From NCBI GenBank assembly GCA_964393605.1, contig CAYMUL010000025.1, positions 1 through 48,207 of the forward strand: a stretch of DNA of 48,207 nucleotides, given 5' to 3'. Shown here in pieces: positions 35,553 through 44,498 of the stretch (position 1 is the first letter of the stretch; every line of letters starts with the position of its first letter). A program made the position numbers and the translations under genes. The stretch is from CAYMUL01 sp964393605 (GTDB lineage Bacteria > Bacteroidota > Ignavibacteria > Ignavibacteriales > Ignavibacteriaceae). The notes under the pieces are model-generated. The model had not been told where the DNA came from. It searched no databases and was given only the letters and a program-made list of their open reading frames with translations.

Positions 35553-38528
35553 ATGAATAATGTTTTTTTCTTTTCCATATTATTAATTTCTTCATTACAA
35601 CTTCACTCGCAAACGAAGTTGATCGATTTTTCAAGAAAAAATTATGGATTAATCGCCCGCAGACTTGGCGAAGCCGATGGATTACCTTCTGCAATCGTTC
35701 AAAATTTTATCGTTGATAAAAAAGGGTTCTTCTGGTTTGCAACAGGAAGCGGCTTGATAAAATATGACGGTATAAACTCAATAACTTTTGATACCGACAA
35801 CAGCCCCGGTTTGTTGGATCCCGCAATAAATCATATCAACGAAGACAATGATGGAAATCTTTGGATTTCATACCACGTGCGGGGCTTGTCAATAAAGCGC
35901 GGCAACGATTTTTATTCTTTTGGCGAAAAAGAAAATTTATCCGATGTAACCGTTAGTAAAATCTTTACGGATGAAAATGGGGTTACATGGATTGGAACTC
36001 TGCAGCACGGTTTGTTTAAATATGAAAATAAAAAATTCAAGAAGGTTGTCTTCCCGAAAAATCTTTTATTGAAAAACATTCTTTCGATTTCAAATTTAAA
36101 TAAAGAAACTCTGCTTGCGGGAACCGGATATGGATTACTTAAAGTTGTGAATGATACTGCGTCGCTATTTGCATTACCAAATCTTCCTTCGCCCTGGTGC
36201 CGATCAATCTTTATCGATTCCCAAAAGAGAATCTGGATTGGCACTAACAAGGGGTTGGCAGTTTATTCAAACGAAAAGAAAATTTATGAAAATATTTTTG
36301 CTGCTTTAACAAACGATCTCATCTTAAAAGTTCATGAAGATAAAAATGGAAATTTTTGGATTGCAACTTACAATAGCGGCATGTTCATTTTTAACGAATC
36401 GATGATGAAACTTTTTCCACTCAATAAAGAGCATGGATTAACAGACGATAGAATTGTCGCCTTTCAAGTTGTCGATAATCATGCGTGGATTGCTTCGCGA
36501 ACGGGCGGAATCGATCTTCTTAAACCCGCAACTTTTGAAGTCATCTCTGCACACAACGGTTTAGCCGATGAGTTTGTTAATTGCATTTATGAAGACTCTC
36601 CGAACAATTACATCGCCGGAACGACAACAGGTATGTATAATATTTCTCACGCAGATGGAAAATTTGTAGCGAGGAAAAGTTTGCTTCTCCCGAATGATCA
36701 CATTTATTTTATTACTCGCGACAAGCGAAATAATTTGCTCGTTGCAACGCGAACATCGGGAATACATCTATTTTCAAAAACCACGCATGAGGTTTATAAC
36801 ATCACAAACATTCTGCGTATTAATTTTATTCGCTCAATATTTATTGATGACGACAACACATATTGGTTCGGTACAAACGGTGCCGGCATTTGTGTTGTGA
36901 ACGGAAAAAATGTTCACTACTTCAATCAATCAAACGGATTAAATAACACTTACATTTCTTTCATCTTTAAAAGAAAAAACGGAGATATTGTTGCCGGAAC
37001 TTCCGGCGGTGGGCTTTATTTTATTCGCAACAATAAAATTTACAAAAACTTGAATGAGAAAAACGGATTGGGAACGAACATCCTTTCCGGTTTTTATGAA
37101 GAACCCGACGGCACGCTCTGGTTTAGTTCTCCCGAAGGTGGTTTAATTAGAGTTAAGGATTCGCTCATACAATATATTCGCAAACGCGATGGACTTCATA
37201 CTAATAATCTCAACAATATAATTTATGATGAAAAGAGTAAGTTTTGGTTTTCAACTCAAACCGGAATTTTTTCTATTTCAAAAAGTGAAGCTGAAAATTA
37301 TTTTAATAAAACAGCTTCAAAAGTTACAAGCGAAATTTTTGGGAAAGGGGACGGAATGCTTTCGGAAGTTTGTTCATACGCAACACAGTTGAGCGCGAAT
37401 CTTCTTTCCAACGGGAACATTATGATTTCAACATTGAAAGGACTTGTCGTCATCGATCCCGATAGAATTCAAAAACGAAAAGAAAAAATCGAATCATACA
37501 TTTCAGATTTTTTTTGGAACGAATTCCGCGCCGGTGATGAAAAAGAAATCGGTCCCGGCGTGAACAGACTTGAATTAAATTTCTCGGCAAAGACAATGAT
37601 TGAACCGCGCTTCATAAATTTCAGATATAAACTCATTCCCGTTGATGCGGAATTCAGTTCCCGCGCCTCAACGAATAAAGCGGTGTACACAAATCTTTCT
37701 CACGGCAATTATAATTTTATTCTCATCGCGTCAAAAGGAACGGAATCAGAAAATTCTGATACGCTTCAATTTACATTCACTATTCGTCCATTCTTTTATG
37801 AAACAACTTTGTTCAGAATAGTTGCGGGAATTTTATTAACGTCATTAATTGCGCTGATAGTAGTGTTCGCTGTGCGAAAGTCTTATTCTAAAAAGATTAC
37901 CGCGCTTGAAACACAACATCAACTTGAAAAAGAACGAATAAGAATTTCGAAAGATATGCACGATGAACTCGGGGCAATTGTTACGCGAATAAATCTTTTA
38001 AGCGAAGTTGGAAAACAAAATGTTGACGATACTCAACCTGTGAAAAAATACTTAAATCAAATTTCTGAAACGGGAATTGAACTCGCTTCAACAATGGATG
38101 AAATTGTGTGGGCGGTAAATCCCGGCAACGATCGTCTGGATAAATTAGTGTTCTACATAATTCAATTTGCAGAGAACATTTTATCGCTTGCATCAATTAC
38201 GCTTTCTGTTTCCGTTCCCGATGAAATTGAAGAAAAATATATTACCGCAGAAATTCGACACAATATTTTTTTAATCATTAAAGAAATCATCAACAACATT
38301 ATAAAACATTCAGAAGCAAAGAATGTAAAAATTGAAATTAAAATACCGGGCGACAGAATCGAAATCAGAATTGACGACGACGGCAAAGGGTTTAACATTG
38401 ATGAGATTGACCAATTCAGTAACGGGCTTTCCAATCTTAAACAAAGAACCAAAAACGTGAACGGAAAAATCAACATCAACTCTAAACCGAATGGGGGAAC
38501 AAAAATATTTTTAACCGCGCCAATTTGA
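35553..38528 (+). CDS. Hybrid sensor kinase: periplasmic propeller, Y_Y_Y domain, HisKA_3 kinase
   Basis: This 991-residue sensor has a signal peptide and then two runs of two-component-regulator propeller repeats (blades with DKKGFFWFATGSGLIKYDG, DNDGNLWISY, DENGVTWIGTLQHGLFKY). A Y_Y_Y-type beta-sandwich (about 660-745) and one membrane segment (about 755-775) follow. The phosphoacceptor His of the NarX/DesK type is in ISKDMHDELGAIVTRI near residue 801, and the ATPase domain has DDDGKGF and GLSNLKQR. It lacks a receiver domain and an AraC domain, unlike typical SusR-like hybrids, and instead pairs with the NarL-type regulator gene 68 bases downstream. The ligand is unknown; polysaccharide sensing is common for the fold. 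Confidence 0.92.
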   Translation: MNNVFFFSILLISSLQLHSQTKLIDFSRKNYGLIARRLGEADGLPSAIVQNFIVDKKGFFWFATGSGLIKYDGINSITFDTDNSPGLLDPAINHINEDNDGNLWISYHVRGLSIKRGNDFYSFGEKENLSDVTVSKIFTDENGVTWIGTLQHGLFKYENKKFKKVVFPKNLLLKNILSISNLNKETLLAGTGYGLLKVVNDTASLFALPNLPSPWCRSIFIDSQKRIWIGTNKGLAVYSNEKKIYENIFAALTNDLILKVHEDKNGNFWIATYNSGMFIFNESMMKLFPLNKEHGLTDDRIVAFQVVDNHAWIASRTGGIDLLKPATFEVISAHNGLADEFVNCIYEDSPNNYIAGTTTGMYNISHADGKFVARKSLLLPNDHIYFITRDKRNNLLVATRTSGIHLFSKTTHEVYNITNILRINFIRSIFIDDDNTYWFGTNGAGICVVNGKNVHYFNQSNGLNNTYISFIFKRKNGDIVAGTSGGGLYFIRNNKIYKNLNEKNGLGTNILSGFYEEPDGTLWFSSPEGGLIRVKDSLIQYIRKRDGLHTNNLNNIIYDEKSKFWFSTQTGIFSISKSEAENYFNKTASKVTSEIFGKGDGMLSEVCSYATQLSANLLSNGNIMISTLKGLVVIDPDRIQKRKEKIESYISDFFWNEFRAGDEKEIGPGVNRLELNFSAKTMIEPRFINFRYKLIPVDAEFSSRASTNKAVYTNLSHGNYNFILIASKGTESENSDTLQFTFTIRPFFYETTLFRIVAGILLTSLIALIVVFAVRKSYSKKITALETQHQLEKERIRISKDMHDELGAIVTRINLLSEVGKQNVDDTQPVKKYLNQISETGIELASTMDEIVWAVNPGNDRLDKLVFYIIQFAENILSLASITLSVSVPDEIEEKYITAEIRHNIFLIIKEIINNIIKHSEAKNVKIEIKIPGDRIEIRIDDDGKGFNIDEIDQFSNGLSNLKQRTKNVNGKININSKPNGGTKIFLTAPI

Positions 38529-38530
38529 TT

Positions 38531-38546
38531 TCACACATTAGTGTGA
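38531..38546. promoter_or_regulatory. Possible response-regulator operator, site 1
   Basis: TCACAC-ATTA-GTGTGA is a perfect inverted repeat just downstream of the kinase stop and about 50 bases before the regulator gene. A close variant, TCACAC-AAAA-GGGTGA, lies after the regulator gene. Both continue with TG. Autoregulation by the NarL-type regulator is inferred. Confidence 0.45.
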
Positions 38547-38596
38547 TGTAAATAAATTTTACCGAACATAATTTTCAATCCTATTATTTTAATTAA

Positions 38597-39253
38597 ATGC
38601 AGTCAACAAATAACAAAATGACGGAACAGATAATAACCGTTGCAATCATTGAAGATCATAAAGAGATAAGTGAATCGCTTTCTCTTTTGATTAACAATGC
38701 CGAAGGATTTAAGTTCGTCGGTGCATTCGCAAATTATAAAACATCAATGAGCAAGCTCGAAACACTTTCGCCGCGAGTTGTGATAACAGATATCAATCTC
38801 CCCGACGGCAGCGGAATTGATATTGTCCGCAGCTTGAAACCCAAAATGAAAAATGCAGATTTTATAATGCTGACTATGTACGACGACAATGAAATGGTTT
38901 TTGAAGCGTTGAAAGCCGGCGCAACGGGTTATTTGTTAAAGCGAACACCGCCGCAAAAAATACTTGATGCAATCACGGAGGTTGTCAATGGCGGCTCACC
39001 GATGTCGATGGAAATTGCACGTAAAGTTGTTAATCATTTTAAAGTTGAAAAGAAAGCATCTTCCGTACAGGAACAGCTAACAGAAAGAGAGTGGGAAATT
39101 TTGGGTTATCTTTCAAAAGGTTTGCGTTATAAAGAAATTGCCGACGTTCTATTTATAAGCGTGGAAACCGTGCGCTCGCATTTAAGAAAAGTTTATGAGA
39201 AACTTCAAGTACGCAGTGCTACCGAAGCAGTATTGAAATACCTCAATAAGTAA
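38597..39253 (+). CDS. NarL/FixJ-family response regulator
   Basis: The 218-residue protein has a receiver domain with acidic pair Glu19-Asp20, phosphoacceptor Asp65 in VVITDINLPDGSG, Thr93 and Lys115. A LuxR-type helix-turn-helix follows (LTEREWEILGYLSKGLRYKEIADVLFISVETVRSHLRKVYEKL). It is the evident partner of the HisKA_3 kinase upstream. The start is the ATG at 38597 or a second ATG seven codons later (MTEQIITVAIIEDH), which fits family N termini slightly better. Flanking TCACAC palindromes suggest that it controls its own gene and the small gene downstream. Confidence 0.93.
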   Translation: MQSTNNKMTEQIITVAIIEDHKEISESLSLLINNAEGFKFVGAFANYKTSMSKLETLSPRVVITDINLPDGSGIDIVRSLKPKMKNADFIMLTMYDDNEMVFEALKAGATGYLLKRTPPQKILDAITEVVNGGSPMSMEIARKVVNHFKVEKKASSVQEQLTEREWEILGYLSKGLRYKEIADVLFISVETVRSHLRKVYEKLQVRSATEAVLKYLNK

Positions 39254-39284
39254 AGGTTATGACGAATCTCTCATAAAAATAAAT

Positions 39285-39300
39285 TCACACAAAAGGGTGA
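39285..39300. promoter_or_regulatory. Possible response-regulator operator, site 2
   Basis: TCACAC-AAAA-GGGTGA has five of six pairs in the arms and the same spacing and trailing TG as the site before the regulator gene. It lies 61 bases upstream of the 25-codon microprotein gene. A TAGTTTTG at 39323-39330 fits the Bacteroidota -7 element (TAnnTTTG), but this group's promoter rules are uncertain. Confidence 0.4.
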
Positions 39301-39360
39301 TGCGGGTGGAAATTTAAAACAATAGTTTTGCAACAGATTTTTTTAACAAAGAGAAAAAAC

Positions 39361-39438
39361 ATGGAAAAGATTGAACGCTACTGGATATTCATTATTTCTT
39401 TTTTCATGCTGATTTGCATGGGAATGTTATTGTTTTAA
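39361..39438 (+). CDS. 25-residue single-pass membrane microprotein
   Basis: A short frame starts at an ATG preceded by AAAGAGAAAAAAC, which can serve as a ribosome-binding site. It encodes MEKIERYWIF, then a hydrophobic stretch (IISFFMLICMGMLLF) to the stop. The charged N terminus and one membrane helix are what genuine small membrane proteins look like. The gene has its own apparent promoter region, a palindrome matching that before the response-regulator gene, and a strong terminator 52 bases after the stop. It matches no protein I recognise. Coding status is inferred from composition and context. Confidence 0.5.
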   Translation: MEKIERYWIFIISFFMLICMGMLLF

Positions 39439-39489
39439 AAGAGAAAAATCATATTGGTCATATTTTCTCCACACGACACACACCCTCAT

Positions 39490-39519
39490 GGCTGCGCCCC
39501 CCGCAGCCTTTTTTATTTT
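39490..39519 (+). terminator. Rho-independent terminator after the microprotein gene
   Basis: A seven-base stem, GGCTGCG/CGCAGCC, with a five-C loop is followed by TTTTTTATTTT. It ends the regulator/microprotein region just before the left-flank repeat. Confidence 0.92.
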
Positions 39520-39572
39520 AAAGTATGATTCATTTGTTGACTTCAGTTTTGGTTTCAACCTTAATACTTCCA

Positions 39573-39986
39573 TGCAAAGATTTTTCTATTCGAACATCAT
39601 AATTCTGTGTTTAAAAATAACCGCGCAATTTTTCTGGCACAATATTGGCTTGCAAAAAATAAATTTGGTTGGAATAGATTTTTATTCTTAACTTCGCGTA
39701 AGTTATATGGAAATACAAGTCGGGGTAAATACCCCGAAGATGGAATTAACGGAAAAGATTATGTTTGAATTTTTTGAACGACAATCTACATGAACGGACA
39801 TGAGGAATGCGAACCAATTAAAAGTTGTTTTAGGAGAAGAAAAATTCCGCCGCATAACATCTTTTAATATGATGTTGTATATGCGGATAAAAAGATTAAA
39901 AATGTTACAAAATCAAATATTTAGTAGGAATATAGTATGCACAACCGCGATGCATACTATATGGATTTTCGGCGGTATAATTAATA
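39573..39986 (+). repeat. Hairpin-rich left-flank repeat (L), copy 2
   Basis: This is an inverted, diverged copy of 1254-1668. It contains five inverted repeats in a row: AACTT/AAGTT at 39690-39704; CGGGGTA/TACCCCG with an AA loop at 39721-39736; CCGCATAACATC paired with GATGTT(gtat)ATGCGG at 39850-39886; a perfect 11-base stem ATATAGTATGC/GCATACTATAT at 39930-39962; and GCGGTATAA/TTATACCGC at 39972-39996, which straddles the cargo boundary. The open frame seen in copy 1 is stopped here by TGA after about 28 codons, so the stretch is probably not coding. Confidence 0.85.
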
Positions 39987-40005
39987 GTTATACCGCTTAG
40001 TTAGA

Positions 40006-40821
40006 TTAAATATTATTTGTTTTTTTAATTGCCAATTTCAATATCCTAAACGAACCTCTAATTACAAAAGTAAACACAATCGCTCCAATTATTAAATCCG
40101 GTATTTTGGAATCTAAAATGCTCACTAAAAATCCGGCAGTTATAACACCCCCATTTACAATAATATCATTAGAAGTAAAAATCATACTTGCCTGCATATG
40201 TGCTTCATTATTCTTTGCTTTTTGAAGCAGATAAAGGGAAACAATATTTCCAATCAAGGCAAGAACTGAAACTATAATCATTGTTTGAAAATCCGGTATT
40301 TCTTCAAAACGTATGAATCTTCTAATTACTTCAATGAAACCGATAATCGCTAAAGAAAATTGGAAATAACCTGCTAATTTTGCTACTAATTTTTTCCGCG
40401 AAACAGCTTTGCCTACTGCTAAAAGACTCATACCGTAAACTGCCGCATCGGCAAACATATCAAGCGAATCTGCAACAAGCCCCATTGATTTTGAAATAAT
40501 CCCGGTTGTCATTTCAATAACAAAAAATCCGAAGTTGATTATTAGAACAGTCCATAAAAGTTTTACTTGATTTGATTCTTCAATTTTTAAGTGAGCATAT
40601 TCATTAGTCTCAATGCTTTTAATCAACTTTGAATCTAAGTTTAATTCACCGATTTGTTCCGAGATTACTTTATTATCTCCGTTATGCAAAACAGTTAGTG
40701 TTCTGTTTGGAATATCAAAATCCATTCTCAAGATGCCATTAATATTTTCTAATTTCATTCTTACCAACTGTTCCTCAGCCGGGCAATCCATCTTAGAAAT
40801 TTTATAGATAGATTTTTCCAT
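40006..40821 (-). CDS. CDF-family metal cation transporter with HMA-like N terminus
   Basis: This 271-residue protein starts with a small ferredoxin-like, HMA-type domain (KISKMDCPAEEQLVRMKLENI) that has lost the usual Cys-x2-Cys metal site. The cation diffusion facilitator membrane domain follows. The transport-site patterns are partly visible: ADSLDMFADA in the second helix and TSNDIIVNGG in the fifth. There is no cytoplasmic His-rich loop or long C-terminal domain, so the protein is shorter than classical CzcD. Zinc or related divalent metal export by proton exchange is expected. Its ATG overlaps the PII-like gene stop (TAATG), so translation is coupled. Confidence 0.85.
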   Translation of the reverse strand: MEKSIYKISKMDCPAEEQLVRMKLENINGILRMDFDIPNRTLTVLHNGDNKVISEQIGELNLDSKLIKSIETNEYAHLKIEESNQVKLLWTVLIINFGFFVIEMTTGIISKSMGLVADSLDMFADAAVYGMSLLAVGKAVSRKKLVAKLAGYFQFSLAIIGFIEVIRRFIRFEEIPDFQTMIIVSVLALIGNIVSLYLLQKAKNNEAHMQASMIFTSNDIIVNGGVITAGFLVSILDSKIPDLIIGAIVFTFVIRGSFRILKLAIKKTNNI

Positions 40822-41156
40822 TATATCGCTTCTTCTCCTCTTTCATTCGTTCTTATCTTAACAATGCTGCTAACTTCAGTAACAAATATTTTCCCGTCGC
40901 CGGGATTGCCGGTGTGTGCATTTTCCTGAATTGTATTTACCACTGTTTCAACAAGCTCATCCGGAACTACTACTTCTATTTTATTCTTTGGCACAAACTC
41001 AAAAATTCCTTCTTCATCGTTTTCCTTTTTACCTTTGCTTTTACCAAATCCTTTAGTATCAGAAATAGTTATACCGGGCAGCCCGTCAATTTTATGAAGT
41101 GCGCTTACTACTTTTATTAACATAAACGGCTGAACAATTGCTTTTACTTCTTTCAT
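40821..41156 (-). CDS. PII-like protein of the metal-efflux-associated type (PII-NG)
   Basis: The 111-residue protein has the PII/GlnB fold: MKEVKAIVQPFMLIKVVSALHKI at the start, a conserved TKGFGKSKG before the T-loop, and the B-loop TGNPGDGKIFV, which binds nucleotide. The T-loop lacks the uridylylated tyrosine of GlnB. PII-like proteins next to CusA/CzcA-type pumps form a recognised separate group, so a role in tuning the pump or CDF protein to energy or nucleotide state is reasonable but unproved. I set the start at the ATG at 41156, with AAGGAAG upstream; a longer frame to 41210 would overlap the zinc-ribbon gene. Confidence 0.88.
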   Translation of the reverse strand: MKEVKAIVQPFMLIKVVSALHKIDGLPGITISDTKGFGKSKGKKENDEEGIFEFVPKNKIEVVVPDELVETVVNTIQENAHTGNPGDGKIFVTEVSSIVKIRTNERGEEAI

Positions 41157-41176
41157 TATTTCTTCCTTTATTTTTT

Positions 41177-41383
41177 CTAAATGTTTTCTTCTATTTGCTT
41201 TGGCGGACACTTGACATCACCATAGGAACAGAAAACACAGCATTCGCCTTCCTTTGGTTTTACTATTTTTCCACAAGATTTGCATTCATAAAAATGAACA
41301 CAAGCATCAATCGGCATTTCTTCTTCTTTTTCAAAACCACAAAAAGGACATTTGATTATTGATTTCGTTCTTACATTTTCCAT
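41177..41383 (-). CDS. Small cysteine-rich zinc-ribbon protein
   Basis: This 68-residue protein has three Cys motifs: CPFCGFEKEEEMP, CVHFYECKSCG, and the distinctive tail ECCVFCSYGDVKCPPKQ. Small proteins with a CCVFCSYG-type tail occur beside heavy-metal export genes in diverse bacteria and probably bind or deliver metal; no biochemical function is established to my knowledge. It sits 15 bases after czcA and 20 before the PII-like gene. Confidence 0.8.
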   Translation of the reverse strand: MENVRTKSIIKCPFCGFEKEEEMPIDACVHFYECKSCGKIVKPKEGECCVFCSYGDVKCPPKQIEENI

Positions 41384-41398
41384 CTTCCATTACATCCA

Positions 41399-44300
41399 TT
41401 AAATCGGTGTTTCTGCTTTTCGTTTCTCAAACCACATATAAAATGTCGGCAGCACAAACAATGTTAATATTGTTGAAGTTATCAATCCGCCGATTACGAC
41501 TGTTGCAAGTGGTCGTTGAACTTCTGCCCCTGCACCGGTGGATATTGCCATTGGAATGAAACCAAGACTTGCAACTAGCGCAGTCATAAGTACCGGTCTT
41601 AACCTTGTTGCAGCACCTTCAATAACAGCTTCTTCAAGCGGCTTTCCTTCCTGTCGCAAGTGATTTATAAATGAAACCATCACAACACCATTCAATACAG
41701 CAACACCAAACAAAGCAATGAATCCTACTCCGGCAGAAATGCTGAAGTGCATTCCTCTTATCAATAAAGAAAAAACACCGCCGACAATTGCAAATGGAAT
41801 TCCTGTATAAATCAATAAAGCATTTCTTATCGAACCGAATGAAATGAACAACAGCAAGAAGATAAGAAATAGAGATAATGGAACAACAATCGCTAATCTT
41901 TCCCTTGCGCTTGCAAGCTGCTCAAATGTTCCGCCCCACTCCAAATAATATCCGGCTGGAAGTTTTACTTTATCATAAATTGTTCTTTCTGCTTCTTCAA
42001 CAAAACTACCTATGTCTCTTCCTCTTACATTCAGCTCAACTACAATTCTTCTCTGGCTGTGTTCACGACTTATTTGTGCCGGACCTTCTTCAACATAAAC
42101 ATCAGCAATCTGGCTTAACGGAATGCTCGAGCCGTTTGGAGTTGGGACTAAAATATTTTTTATAACATCAACATCGCTACGTGCGCTTTCTCTAAACCGA
42201 ACAACCAAATCAAACCTTCTTTCGCCTTCAAAAACTTCACCGGCAGATTTACCGCCAATAGCTGTTTCAATTATTTGATTAACATCTGCAACATTAATTC
42301 CATAACGTGCAATTTTATTTCTATCAACTCTTATTTGAAGCTGCGGCAGTCCGGTTACCTGTTCAACTTTTACATCTGCAGCACCTTCTATCTTTGTAAC
42401 CACTTTTGCAATTTCTTCTGCTTTTTCTTTTAGCGTTTCCAAATCTTCACCAAAAAGCTTAATCGCAATGTCAGAGCGGACTCCCGCAATCAATTCTGCA
42501 ACTCTTAATTGAATCGGCTGTGAAAAACTAAAAACCATCCCGGGAAGTTTTGAAAGCTGTTCGCTCATTGCATTAACAAGTTCTTCTTTATTTCTTCCAG
42601 TTGTCCATTCATCTTTTGGTTTCAGTTCCACATTTATATCGCTCATCTCAACGCCCATCGGATCCGTTCCTATTTCCGCTCTTCCTGTTTTTGATACAAC
42701 ATAATTCACTTCGGGAAATTTCAATATCTCTTTCTCAATTAACGATGTAGTATTTACAGCGGTAGTTAATGAAATGCTTGGCAGTCTCAACACCTGTAAA
42801 GCAATAGAACCTTCATCAAGCTGTGGAATAAATTCGCTTCCTAAGAAAGGAAAAATTATAAGACTGATAATTACAAATGCTGATGCAATTCCGGTTACTA
42901 AAATTCTTTTGTGAAGAATCTTTTTTAACACCGGAACGTATTTCTTTTTTGACCAAGTAATAATAGGACTTTCTTTTTCGGTTACTTTCTTTCTGAACAT
43001 CAAAGCATTCATTACCGGCACATAAGTTAAGCTTAGTATTAAAGCTCCAATTAAAGCGTAAGTTACAGTGTATGCCATTGGTTTAAACATTTTCCCTTCA
43101 ATTCCGGTAAGAGTCATAATAGGGAAGTAAACAATTATAATTATTCCCACAGCAAACACAACTGGTCTCCCAACTTCCAAAGCAGACTCTAATAATGTTT
43201 CTTCTGCGCTTACACCATTTCTCTTTTCGTGAAGCTTACGGATTGCATTTTCTACCATTACCACAGCGCCGTCAACAATCAATCCGAAATCCAAAGCGCC
43301 AAGCGACATTAAGTTTCCTGATACACCGGTTGCAACCATCATTATTACTGCAAACAACATTGAAAGGGGAATTACAGAAGCAACGATAAATCCGCCTCGC
43401 AAATTGTAAAGCAGAAGAACAAGAATAAGAATAACAAGTATGCCGCCTTCTATTAAATTTGTCTGAACTGTCTTTATAGTTTTATCAACTAATTCAGCTC
43501 TGTCATAGAAAGGTTCAATCGTAACAGTGTCCGGCAAAGCCCTTTGGACAGTTTCTATTTTTTCTTTTACTCTGTCAACAACTACTCGGCTGTTTTCACC
43601 TTTCAGCATCATTGTAATTCCGGCAGCGACTTCACCTTCGCCGTTCATCGTTACAGCTCCTTGCCTTATTGCTGAACCAAGCTGAACATCGGCTACGTTG
43701 TGAACATAAATTGGAGTGCCATTTTCTAATGTTTTTACAATAATGTTATTTATATCATCTATGCTTTGAACTAAGCCGGAACCTCTGACAAGATATTGTT
43801 CATTTGCGTGTTCAATGTAAGCACCGCCGGCGTTTGCATTGTTTTCTGCAACTGCATTAAACACATCCCGTAAAGTTAGATTATAGCTTAAAAGTTTTTG
43901 TGGATCTATCAACACCTGGTATTGTTTTTCGATTCCGCCAAAACTATTCACTTCATTTATTCCGGGAACAGTCAGCAATTGTCTTTTAGCAATCCAATCT
44001 TGCAGAGTTCTCATTTCCATCAAAGATGTTGAGTCTTGAATTTTTGTCTTATCTTTTGGTCTAATGATATACTGATAAATTTCACCAAGCCCGGTGCTTG
44101 TTGGTCCAAGTTCCGGCTTACCAAATTCCGGCGGAATATCTTCTGCCGCTGTTTGCAGCCGTTCAAACACAAGCTGCCTTGCAAAATAAATATCCACATT
44201 ATCGTGAAATACAACCGTCACTAATGATAAGCCAAACTTTGAGACTGAACGGATTTCTTCAACATCCGGTATTCCATTCATTGCTACTTCAATTGGAAAA

Positions 44301-44497
44301 GTTATATATCGTTCAACTTCCAAAGGTGCAAGCGTAGGGGAGTTAGTAAGAATCTGAACTTGAATATTTGTTACATCGGGAACAGCATCAATCGGCAGAA
44401 TTCTGAATGCTGCTATCCCACCGGCAATAAGCAAAATAACTGCAAACAGAATTAGCAGCTTTTGCTTTAACGAAAATCTTAATATTCTTTCAATCAT
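41399..44497 (-). CDS. czcA: Heavy-metal efflux RND pump, CzcA/CusA family
   Basis: This is the inner-membrane proton-driven pump of a tripartite exporter (1032 residues, normal length). The topology is classical: an N-terminal helix (SLKQKLLILFAVILLIAGG), a large periplasmic loop, six helices, a second loop and the final helices. The proton-relay motif is DFGLIVDGAVVMVEN in the fourth helix, with Asp, Asp and Glu spaced as in CzcA (402, 408, 415), which points to divalent Zn/Co/Cd rather than Cu/Ag export. I chose the ATG at 44497, which follows AGAGGAAG; a TTG lies six codons earlier. It begins two bases after the czcB stop. Confidence 0.94.
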   Translation of the reverse strand: MIERILRFSLKQKLLILFAVILLIAGGIAAFRILPIDAVPDVTNIQVQILTNSPTLAPLEVERYITFPIEVAMNGIPDVEEIRSVSKFGLSLVTVVFHDNVDIYFARQLVFERLQTAAEDIPPEFGKPELGPTSTGLGEIYQYIIRPKDKTKIQDSTSLMEMRTLQDWIAKRQLLTVPGINEVNSFGGIEKQYQVLIDPQKLLSYNLTLRDVFNAVAENNANAGGAYIEHANEQYLVRGSGLVQSIDDINNIIVKTLENGTPIYVHNVADVQLGSAIRQGAVTMNGEGEVAAGITMMLKGENSRVVVDRVKEKIETVQRALPDTVTIEPFYDRAELVDKTIKTVQTNLIEGGILVILILVLLLYNLRGGFIVASVIPLSMLFAVIMMVATGVSGNLMSLGALDFGLIVDGAVVMVENAIRKLHEKRNGVSAEETLLESALEVGRPVVFAVGIIIIVYFPIMTLTGIEGKMFKPMAYTVTYALIGALILSLTYVPVMNALMFRKKVTEKESPIITWSKKKYVPVLKKILHKRILVTGIASAFVIISLIIFPFLGSEFIPQLDEGSIALQVLRLPSISLTTAVNTTSLIEKEILKFPEVNYVVSKTGRAEIGTDPMGVEMSDINVELKPKDEWTTGRNKEELVNAMSEQLSKLPGMVFSFSQPIQLRVAELIAGVRSDIAIKLFGEDLETLKEKAEEIAKVVTKIEGAADVKVEQVTGLPQLQIRVDRNKIARYGINVADVNQIIETAIGGKSAGEVFEGERRFDLVVRFRESARSDVDVIKNILVPTPNGSSIPLSQIADVYVEEGPAQISREHSQRRIVVELNVRGRDIGSFVEEAERTIYDKVKLPAGYYLEWGGTFEQLASARERLAIVVPLSLFLIFLLLFISFGSIRNALLIYTGIPFAIVGGVFSLLIRGMHFSISAGVGFIALFGVAVLNGVVMVSFINHLRQEGKPLEEAVIEGAATRLRPVLMTALVASLGFIPMAISTGAGAEVQRPLATVVIGGLITSTILTLFVLPTFYMWFEKRKAETPI

Positions 44498-44498
44498 A

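Noticed and set aside
39690..39996. Firm assignment of L as an integron attI or attC
   Set aside because: GTTATAC does not fully match the GTTRRRY core, no integrase is in the window, and the classical L''/L' pairing is not clear; I kept it as a hypothesis only.
39800..40000. 66-codon frame in L copy 2
   Set aside because: The equivalent frame in copy 1 differs mainly at non-synonymous positions, and the stretch is made of hairpins, so it is probably not coding.
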